Part shown: positions 31,431 through 36,896 of the stretch, one piece after another | Layout: the number at the start of each line of letters is the position of its first letter | How positions within the stretch are numbered: the first letter of the stretch is position 1 | Source of the DNA: an uncultured Clostridia bacterium | GTDB taxonomy: Bacteria > Bacillota > Clostridia > Christensenellales > Borkfalkiaceae | Direction: 5' to 3' | Assembly: GCA_947625245.1 (NCBI GenBank) | Contig: CANQNO010000016.1 | Location: 1 to 36,896, forward strand | DNA: 36,896 nt | Program-made: the position numbers and the translations under genes | Notes under the pieces: generated by a model | What the model saw: only the letters and a program-made list of their open reading frames with translations | Told to the model about the DNA's origin: nothing | The model's database searches: none

Positions 31431-31459
31431 GAAAAAGGACCGCGGTTTTGCCGCGGTCC
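31431..31459 (-). terminator. Terminator of the pyridoxal-kinase-like gene
   Basis: Stem GGACCGCGG/CCGCGGTCC (31437-31445, 31451-31459), followed on the minus strand by TTTTTC. Confidence 0.85.
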
Positions 31460-31487
31460 CGTTGGGTTGTATGTTTTTGATTTATGG

Positions 31488-32285
31488 TCAGGAATTGAGA
31501 ATTTCTTCGAAATTAGCGCCGTAAAAATGCGATTTGTCGGTCTTTCTTATGCAGTCGGCAACAAATTTGCCCGCGGCGGCGCAACTTTCTTTAAGGGTGT
31601 GCCCGCCGAGATATTTTGCCGTGAACACCGCGGCAAAGATATCCCCCGTGCCGTGCAGCCTTGCGGGGAGAAGTTCCGAAAGCACGTACTCCGTTTTGCC
31701 GCCGTCGTATATAGCCTCGCCTATAAGCCCGTCAAGCTCCACTCCCGTTATTATTATCACGCCGTCCGTAAGCTTTTTCATTTCCGAAACAGCCTGTTCC
31801 ACATAGTTCCTGTCGTATTTTTCCCTGTATTCGAGTCCCGTCATATAGCAGACTTCGGTGAGGTTGGGCACGATCACGTCCGCCCTTCTAATAAGGTGCG
31901 CCATCGCCTTTACGTAATCCAGGTCAAAGCCGCCGTACAGCTTACCGTTGTCGCCGAAAGCGGGGTCGATGATTTTTTTCGCGCCCGCCGCGGAAAATTC
32001 GTCAAAGCACTCTTCCGCCAGATCCATAAGCTCCTTTTTGCCGAGATATCCCAAAAGAAAGCCTTCGAATTTAAAGCCGTTTTTCTTCCAGTATCCGTAT
32101 ATGTTCTTTATTTCGGGGGTAAGGTCCAGATAGCTCCACCCGTTGAACATGGTGTGGTTGGAAAGCACCGCCGTGGGAAGGACGCACGTCTCTATACCGT
32201 ACCTTGAAAGTATGGGCAACGCAACCGTTAAAGAACATTGCCCCACGCAGGACAGATCCTGCATTGTTAAAATTCTCTTTGACAT
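31488..32285 (-). CDS. Pyridoxal/pyridoxamine kinase-like PfkB-family enzyme
   Basis: A 265-residue ribokinase-fold kinase. LTMQDLSCVGQCSLTVALPIL and TAVLSNHTMF are typical of PdxK/PdxY-type kinases, IIDPAFGDNGKLY precedes the phosphate region, VIVPNLTEVCYMTG follows, and LHGTGDIFAAVF is the anion-hole/catalytic-Asp motif (usual GTGDxF). It should phosphorylate B6 vitamers to pyridoxal phosphate. It is a single-gene unit between its own terminator and a promoter with a large inverted repeat. AAGCGAGG stands about 9 nt before the ATG. Confidence 0.88.
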   Translation of the reverse strand: MSKRILTMQDLSCVGQCSLTVALPILSRYGIETCVLPTAVLSNHTMFNGWSYLDLTPEIKNIYGYWKKNGFKFEGFLLGYLGKKELMDLAEECFDEFSAAGAKKIIDPAFGDNGKLYGGFDLDYVKAMAHLIRRADVIVPNLTEVCYMTGLEYREKYDRNYVEQAVSEMKKLTDGVIIITGVELDGLIGEAIYDGGKTEYVLSELLPARLHGTGDIFAAVFTAKYLGGHTLKESCAAAGKFVADCIRKTDKSHFYGANFEEILNS

Positions 32286-32289
32286 AAAA

Positions 32290-32318
32290 AATATCCTCGC
32301 TTTGCAGAGGATATTATA
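32290..32318 (-). promoter_or_regulatory. Extended -10 promoter overlapped by a 9-bp inverted repeat
   Basis: AATATCCTC (32290-32298) and GAGGATATT (32307-32315) form an inverted repeat with an 8-bp centre. On the minus strand it overlaps TGTTATAAT, an extended -10 box (TATAAT at 32313-32318), and spans the predicted start point. It may be an operator, or a hairpin that hides the GAGG ribosome site. Confidence 0.65.
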
Positions 32319-32372
32319 ACAAAATATTGATATTATTCGTATTACCAGAACAATAAAATTTTTTAATATCAG

Positions 32373-33011
32373 TTACACGTTTTTCTTTATCTTTTCTGCG
32401 GCGGAAATGCGGTTGTCGACGCCAAGTTTTAAATAAATGGAGCTTATGTAATTGCGGGACGTGCCGTCGGAAAGTTTTAACGCGGCGGCTATCTGGCGGT
32501 TGGTGAAGCCGTCGGCTATCATTATGGCTATTTCCGCTTCCCTGTCGGAAAGGTTGAAAGTTTTTTTAAGTTTTAAATTTTTGTCCGCCGAAACCATTAT
32601 CGCCGCGTCGGTTATTTTTTTTGCTATTTTGGAGGGTAGTATGGTGTCGCCGTCATAGGCGTTTTTTACGGCGTCTATCAGAGCCTGCGCGCTTATGTCT
32701 TTTAAAAGATATCCGCTCGCCCCGTTGTTTATGGCGCTTAAAATGTAGTCGCTGTCGTCGAACGTGGTAAGAATTATTATTCTTATCCTTTCGTCGAATT
32801 CTTTAATGCGTTTGGTTGCCACCACTCCGTTCATGTTGGGCATGCGGATATCCATCAAAACAACGTCGGGTGAAAACTTTTTGCACATGTCCACCGCTTC
32901 CGCGCCGTCGAGCGCAATGCCCACAACTCTTATTTCGTCCGAAGTCTGCAAAACGGATTTTATGCCCTCAGCCAAAATCTGTTGGTCGTCAACAAGCAAT
33001 ACGTTAATCAT
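32373..33011 (-). CDS. NarL/FixJ-family response regulator
   Basis: A 212-residue two-domain regulator. The receiver has the acidic pocket LLVDDQQ (D8, D9), phospho-acceptor D54 (VVLMDIRMPNMNG), the Thr of ILTTF and the Lys of YLLKDI. The LuxR-type helix-turn-helix is at about 148-208 (LSDREAEIAIMIADGFTNRQIAAAL...VRNYISSIYLKLG; Ser-Arg-Asn replaces the usual V-K-x). Its start overlaps the end of the histidine kinase gene by 8 nt, so the two are one operon and a cognate pair. The target genes are not evident. Confidence 0.95.
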   Translation of the reverse strand: MINVLLVDDQQILAEGIKSVLQTSDEIRVVGIALDGAEAVDMCKKFSPDVVLMDIRMPNMNGVVATKRIKEFDERIRIIILTTFDDSDYILSAINNGASGYLLKDISAQALIDAVKNAYDGDTILPSKIAKKITDAAIMVSADKNLKLKKTFNLSDREAEIAIMIADGFTNRQIAAALKLSDGTSRNYISSIYLKLGVDNRISAAEKIKKNV

Positions 33012-34266
33012 TTTTCACCTCGTTTAAGCCTTTGTCATTGCCCGAAGGCACGGTAATTTTTACCTCGAAGCCCTCGTCCTCTTCCCCCGAAAAGGAGCAC
33101 GAACCGCCGAGTTCCGCCGCCTTTTCCATTATGCCCTTTAAGCCGAACCCGGGCACCACTTCGCCCTTTACGCCGCAACCGTTGTCGGAAAGATACAACA
33201 CGGTATACCCGTTTTCCTCTTTGAGCTCTATATAAAAGGCGGTAGCGCCGCCGTGGCGTATGCCGTTGGCAAGGCACTCTTTAAGGCTGTTGCACAAAAA
33301 TCTGTCCGCTTCGTCCGAAACTTCCGCTTCGCACAGGTTGCACCTCGCCTTTATGTCGGTGCCGCTCATGGTCTGGGCGATTATCTCCTCCATTTCCTCG
33401 CGCAAGGGGCGGGTCTTTTGCCTGCCGGCAAGCAGGTGTACGCTTTCGCGCATCTGTTCGAGCGCGTTCCTCGCCTGCAAATTAGCCGAAATTATGCGGT
33501 TCTTCGCCTCTGCGGGGTCGGTGTCAATGAGGAGCTTTGCCGCCTCCGTCTGTATTATTACGGTGGTCATGGAGTGCCCGGCGTTGTCGTGGATATCCTT
33601 TGCTATCCTGTTGCGCTCTTCGTACACCAGGGTTTCGGACAGCTGTTCGTACGCCTCTTTAAGCCGCGCGCGGCTTTCGTCCGCCTCTTTTAAAGCTTTG
33701 GAAAGCTCCCTGTTGGTGCGGTAAAAGCTGAGGAGAAACTGCACTATTACGAAGTCGAGCGCAATGGCGAGCAAGCCGAACAGCACGCCCGAAGAAATTT
33801 CGACGGCGGAGTTTATAATGTTTGCCGAGGGGTTGGCGTTTATCCAGCCCACTACAAACGACACGCCGAACAGCGCGCAGCTTAAAAGAAAGATTATGAG
33901 CTTGTCCTTAAACCTTACTATATCCACGTACAGCTGGGTCAAAACCACGCAATACAGCGTGGACAGGAGGGAATTGCCCGTAAAAATACAAATTACGAAC
34001 AGGAGCGCCGCGTCGACGCCGTAAAAAAACATTTTGGCGGCAAAACTCTTTACCCAATAGCTGTCTATCACTTCCGCCACGGTGAGCGCCGCGCAACACA
34101 TTATGACGATGAGCAGGCTGTACACCTTGCCTATCTGCCCGTATACGAACCCCGTTTCGGAAGTAGCGGCTTGCGCGCAAATAACTATCTCTATTACGAG
34201 CAGCAGTGCAAGCAAAATAAATTTAAGATATACTATCAGCCTTTCGGTCTCTATCTTTATCTTCAT
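33004..34266 (-). CDS. Sensor histidine kinase, HisKA_3 (NarX/LiaS/DesK-like)
   Basis: A 420-residue membrane kinase with about six predicted transmembrane segments in the first 180 residues and no large external domain, suggesting it senses the membrane itself or a small ligand. A coiled-coil linker (about 183-213) leads to the dimerisation helix ERNRIAKDIHDNAGHSMTT (phospho-accepting H226). The ATPase domain shows FLCNSLKECLANGIRHGGAT (N box), LSDNGCGVKGE (G1) and GFGLKGIMEKAAELGG (G2). A minus-strand extended -10 box (TGGTAAAAT, 34307-34315) lies upstream. No Shine-Dalgarno is seen before the ATG. It diverges from the dipeptidase gene. Confidence 0.94.
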   Translation of the reverse strand: MKIKIETERLIVYLKFILLALLLVIEIVICAQAATSETGFVYGQIGKVYSLLIVIMCCAALTVAEVIDSYWVKSFAAKMFFYGVDAALLFVICIFTGNSLLSTLYCVVLTQLYVDIVRFKDKLIIFLLSCALFGVSFVVGWINANPSANIINSAVEISSGVLFGLLAIALDFVIVQFLLSFYRTNRELSKALKEADESRARLKEAYEQLSETLVYEERNRIAKDIHDNAGHSMTTVIIQTEAAKLLIDTDPAEAKNRIISANLQARNALEQMRESVHLLAGRQKTRPLREEMEEIIAQTMSGTDIKARCNLCEAEVSDEADRFLCNSLKECLANGIRHGGATAFYIELKEENGYTVLYLSDNGCGVKGEVVPGFGLKGIMEKAAELGGSCSFSGEEDEGFEVKITVPSGNDKGLNEVKND

Positions 34267-34306
34267 TTATTGTTTTTGAGGAAAAATTTGTTTTTATGTT
34301 AAATTC

Positions 34307-34337
34307 ATTTTACCACAAAATAAAAAAAGTGTATAAT
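34307..34337. promoter_or_regulatory. Divergent promoter region of the histidine kinase and dipeptidase operons
   Basis: On the minus strand TGGTAAAAT (-10 at 34307-34312) faces the kinase gene. On the plus strand TATAAT (34332-34337) with a poor -35 (TTTACC, 34309-34314) faces the dipeptidase gene. The plus -35 lies on the minus -10, so simultaneous use is unlikely. Confidence 0.55.
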
Positions 34338-34372
34338 GTTTTACGGAAGTTTTTATAATGAGGTTGGAAATT

Positions 34373-35626
34373 ATGGAGTATTTTAACGATATTTTAAAAG
34401 AAATTTCGGAAATCGTGAAGATAAACTCGGAAGAAGGCGAAAAAAAGCCCGGCGCACCCTTCGGCGAGGGTCCCAAAAAGGCGCTTGATCATTTCCTCGC
34501 GCTGGCAAAAAGCATGGGTTTTGAAACGCACGACATAGACGGTTATGCCGGTGAAGCGATATTCGGCGAAGGCGAGGAATTCGCCGTGCTCGCGCACCTC
34601 GACGTCGTACCCGCGGGTAGCGGCTGGAAGCACTTGCCGTACGGCGGCGAAATAGATTACCAAAACCGCCGCATCTGGGGCAGGGGCACCATGGACGACA
34701 AGGGTCCCGCCGTCATTTCGCTGTTTGCCATGAAAGCGCTTAAAGACGAAGGCTTTAAGCCTTCACGTAAAATAAAGCTCATTGCCGGCTGCAACGAAGA
34801 GAGCGGCTGGGGCTGCATAGATTACTATAAAAAACACGCCCATATGCCCGACGAGGGCATTTCGCCCGACGCCGATTTCCCCGTAATTTACGCCGAAAAG
34901 GGCATACTTCAAATAAGGCTTAAATTCCCCGCCGAAGGCGACTTTTCCACCCTGCGCGGGGGCGAAAGACCCAATATGGTCTGCGATTACTGCGAGGCGG
35001 AAGCGGTTGAAAACAAGCCGCTTTTAGCCAAATTGGGGCTTGAATATGCCGCGGGCAAGGTAATATCCCGCGGTAAATCGGCGCACGGCTCCACCCCCGA
35101 AAAGGGCGTAAACGCCATCCCCCCTGTTTTAAAATACACGGGGCTTGAAAATTCCGTTTTAAGCCGCCTTGAAAAGCTTGAAAAGGAACTTGAAAAATTG
35201 CACGACGAAACGGGCAACCTCACTTTCTCCCCCAACGTAATAAGGGGCGGAAAGGGCTGCGTTTACATTACCTGCGACGTGCGCTATCCCGCCACGTATA
35301 AGCGCGACAGCGTGATAAAAATTTTGAAGGACAGCGGAATAGGTTACGAAATCCTGCACGAGCAGGCTCCCCTCTACAACGACAAAAACAGCAAGCTTAT
35401 TACCACTCTTTTAAACGTTTATAACGAGGTCACCGGCAAAAAATGCTCGCCCATCGCGATAGGCGGCGGCACTTATGCAAGGGCTTTGAAATGCGGCGCG
35501 GCGTTCGGCCCCGAAGAAGAGGGCGAAGAGAGCACCATCCACCAGCCCGACGAGTACATAACCTTTGAAAAGATAGAAAAGAGCTTTAAAATTTACAAAC
35601 TTGCGCTGGAAAGGCTTACAAAATAA
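34373..35626 (+). CDS. pepV: M20-family dipeptidase, PepV/Sapep-like
   Basis: A 417-residue metallopeptidase. Zinc ligands and catalytic residues are in the expected spots: AHLDVVPAGSGW (H75, D77), GRGTMDDKGP (D108/D109), CNEESGWG (E142/E143) and SPDADFP (D166), with GKSAHGSTPEKG in the lid domain. The usual PepV length is nearer 465 residues, so the lid is somewhat short. It releases amino acids from dipeptides in the cytoplasm. The start at 34373 has GAGG upstream; an in-frame ATG at 34358 would swallow it. The YiiX-like gene follows after 11 nt. Confidence 0.9.
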   Translation: MEYFNDILKEISEIVKINSEEGEKKPGAPFGEGPKKALDHFLALAKSMGFETHDIDGYAGEAIFGEGEEFAVLAHLDVVPAGSGWKHLPYGGEIDYQNRRIWGRGTMDDKGPAVISLFAMKALKDEGFKPSRKIKLIAGCNEESGWGCIDYYKKHAHMPDEGISPDADFPVIYAEKGILQIRLKFPAEGDFSTLRGGERPNMVCDYCEAEAVENKPLLAKLGLEYAAGKVISRGKSAHGSTPEKGVNAIPPVLKYTGLENSVLSRLEKLEKELEKLHDETGNLTFSPNVIRGGKGCVYITCDVRYPATYKRDSVIKILKDSGIGYEILHEQAPLYNDKNSKLITTLLNVYNEVTGKKCSPIAIGGGTYARALKCGAAFGPEEEGEESTIHQPDEYITFEKIEKSFKIYKLALERLTK

Positions 35627-35637
35627 CCTTTACATAA

Positions 35638-36564
35638 ATGGAAAAGAAAAGACATGTAAAAAAGCGGATCGTTGCGCTCATTGTTGCGGGCGTGTTTGTC
35701 CTTATTGTGGGTTTTACCGCGCTGGGGCTGTTTATAGGCTACCGGCTGTGCGACGCCCACGCCTATGTCTGGACCCCCTCTTACCGGAAATTGCCCGAAG
35801 AGGAATTGCGGGAACTGTTTTTTAAGGAGTTAAAAACAGACGAAGATTATAAAATTTTGTTCGACCAGACGGGGCTTACGCAAATAGGCATAGAGCGCGC
35901 CTTACTGCGCGGCGAGCGGGGCTGGCAACGCGTGAAAGAAATACAGGGCAGCTATTTCAGACCGCGCGAAGTGGACAGCGAGGAATTTGCCCCCTTTATA
36001 TGCACCGACCATATAAATGATTTAAGCAAGGAAATCTATCTTGAAAAGGGAGATATATTGATCACCTCTTCCACCCACTTTTCGGGCTTCCGCATAGGCC
36101 ATTCGGGAGTGATAATAGACCCTTATTCCCAAACGCCCGTCTTTCAATCCAACGCCGTAGGCGTGGCAAACGGCTTTGACAAAGTGGAATTCGGCTTTAC
36201 CGACAGAATAAATTTTATGGTCTTGAGAATCAAGCCCGAAGCGTTCGGCGCGGAGAGCGTTTTGGACGAAGTTTATTTAAAGTGTATAGACGACGCCACG
36301 GATTTTATAGTGAACGAACTTAAAGACGGCGAATATTTTCCGCTGACCGGAGTGTTTTCGGACAAGAACAAGTGCAAAAAGACGAGCTGTTCGCACATCA
36401 TATGGTACGGCTTTAAGCACTTTGACGACAAAAACGGCGGGGCGAGGAACATAGATTTGGACCCCGACGGCGGACTTCTCGTAACGCCGAGAAACATTTC
36501 CGACTCCCCCCTTGTGGAGCTTGTGCAGACCTTCGGCTTCGACCCCGAAAAGCTGTACGAATAA
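35638..36564 (+). CDS. YiiX-like permuted papain-fold (NlpC/P60 superfamily) membrane-anchored protein
   Basis: A 308-residue protein with a basic start and one membrane helix (about 10-34), so it is anchored with the enzyme domain outside. GDILITSSTHFSGFRIGHSGVIID (138-161) carries the GH motif (H155) and KKTSCSHIIWYGF (247-259) the Cys (C251), the order seen in permuted YiiX/YebB-type NlpC/P60 folds. These may cleave peptidoglycan peptides, lipids or amide bonds. It follows pepV within 11 nt on one transcript, an extracellular-intracellular hydrolase pair by inference. No Shine-Dalgarno is evident. Confidence 0.75.
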   Translation: MEKKRHVKKRIVALIVAGVFVLIVGFTALGLFIGYRLCDAHAYVWTPSYRKLPEEELRELFFKELKTDEDYKILFDQTGLTQIGIERALLRGERGWQRVKEIQGSYFRPREVDSEEFAPFICTDHINDLSKEIYLEKGDILITSSTHFSGFRIGHSGVIIDPYSQTPVFQSNAVGVANGFDKVEFGFTDRINFMVLRIKPEAFGAESVLDEVYLKCIDDATDFIVNELKDGEYFPLTGVFSDKNKCKKTSCSHIIWYGFKHFDDKNGGARNIDLDPDGGLLVTPRNISDSPLVELVQTFGFDPEKLYE

Positions 36565-36584
36565 AAATATTTAAAAATCATAAA

Positions 36585-36625
36585 CGCCCCGCCCGCAGAA
36601 ATCTGCGGGCGGGGCGCTTTATTTT
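36585..36625. terminator. Bidirectional terminator after the YiiX-like gene
   Basis: A 15-bp perfect stem (CGCCCCGCCCGCAGA and its complement) is followed by CTTTATTTTG on the plus strand. The XRE gene converges from the right. Confidence 0.85.
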
Positions 36626-36642
36626 GCGAGGCGCAAACATTT

Positions 36643-36852
36643 TTAATAATCGGATAGCCCCAAAAGATAATCCGCCGAAACGTCGAAAATTTTGCAGAGT
36701 TTGAACAGAATTTCTACCGACGGCAGATTTTCGCCTTTCTTCCAGTTGGTTATATTGCCCTCGGATATCCCCAACTTCCCGGCAAGTTGCTTTTGCGAAA
36801 TGCCGCTGAATTTAAGAGCTTCGGTAAACCTTTCCTTAAACAATATTTCCAT
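36643..36852 (-). CDS. Small XRE-family helix-turn-helix regulator
   Basis: A 69-residue protein that is a single Cro/CI-type domain: SGISQKQLAGKLGISEGNITNWKKGENLPSVEILFKLCKIFDVSADYLLG, with the recognition helix around residues 31-40. Nothing besides the DNA-binding domain is present. The palindrome TCAGTTTAACTGA sits right before the start codon, which suggests autorepression. No Shine-Dalgarno is seen. The regulated genes may lie beyond the right edge. Confidence 0.9.
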   Translation of the reverse strand: MEILFKERFTEALKFSGISQKQLAGKLGISEGNITNWKKGENLPSVEILFKLCKIFDVSADYLLGLSDY

Positions 36853-36856
36853 AAAT

Positions 36857-36874
36857 TCAGTTTAACTGATTTTA
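36857..36874 (-). promoter_or_regulatory. Operator palindrome and -10 box of the XRE gene
   Basis: TCAGTTTAACTGA (36857-36869; 6-bp arms, central T) lies between the start codon and a minus-strand -10, TAAAAT (36869-36874). The matching -35 would fall at the window edge. A plus-strand TTGACA at 36885-36890 could be the -35 of a divergent gene beyond the window. Confidence 0.6.
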
Positions 36875-36896
36875 ATCCAAACGCTTGACAAATTCA

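Noticed and set aside
1-36896. CRISPR arrays, transposases, integrases, rRNA genes and plasmid or phage structural genes
   Set aside because: No regularly spaced repeats of CRISPR type, no transposase or integrase motifs and no rRNA sequence were found; the only mobile-like traces are the 21-bp inverted repeat and the tRNA-half duplication.

Overview
The window looks like a chromosomal segment from a low-profile, probably gut-associated member of the Clostridia (Firmicutes); I would guess a Christensenellales-type or similar uncultured lineage, with moderate confidence. The reasons are the rpsF-ssb-rpsR operon, a KtrAB potassium transporter, a single-chain iron-sulfur serine dehydratase, a PepV-type dipeptidase, a SpoIIE-family phosphatase beside a YegS/DgkB-type lipid kinase, strong GGAGG ribosome sites and consensus TTGACA-17-TAAAAT promoters. 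Most housekeeping genes are G+C-rich, while intergenic DNA and one helicase gene are strikingly A+T-rich.

Positions 1-9600 are accessory in character. A long minus-strand gene, cut by the left edge, encodes a protein with a type IV prepilin leader and GLUG-like repeats. A 380-bp intergenic stretch follows, with a perfect 21-bp inverted repeat and three hairpins. Then comes a plus-strand operon (TetR regulator with twin operators, carboxymuconolactone decarboxylase-cupin fusion, small monooxygenase, Fe-S flavoprotein-like reductase) that looks like a redox or quinone-stress module. It runs into a graveyard: a frameshifted amidohydrolase joined to a fragment of an InlB-B-repeat surface protein. 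An A+T-rich HelD-like helicase gene, a strongly structured 190-bp non-coding stretch, and a tRNA-Ser(UGA) gene whose 5' half has been duplicated in tandem complete the region, which resembles a tRNA-associated hotspot.

Positions 9600-20060 hold RadC and a Wzy_C/O-antigen-ligase-like membrane protein (minus), a tyrosine phosphatase and serine dehydratase (plus), an amino-sugar operon of a stand-alone GlmU acetyltransferase domain, GlmM and GlmS (minus), and KtrB-KtrA (plus). GlmM appears to start at an ACG codon behind a perfect Shine-Dalgarno sequence.

Positions 20090-27400 are almost all minus strand: a Wzz-like chain-length protein, then (in transcription order from the right) CCA-adding enzyme, aldo/keto reductase, an 836-residue membrane-anchored repeat protein, and rpsF-ssb-rpsR ending at a clear terminator. 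The CCA gene and the lipid kinase on the other side diverge from two promoters that share one palindromic TTGCAA -35 box.

Positions 27500-36896 hold the lipid kinase and PAS-SpoIIE phosphatase (plus), DXS and a pyridoxal-kinase-like enzyme (minus), a NarL-type two-component pair (minus), PepV dipeptidase and a YiiX-like permuted papain-fold protein (plus), and a small XRE regulator (minus) with a palindromic operator at its start. Several genes (the phosphatase, ktrB, dxs) have their -10 box only 6-12 nt before the start codon and no Shine-Dalgarno sequence, so leaderless or near-leaderless mRNAs seem to be a habit of this organism.
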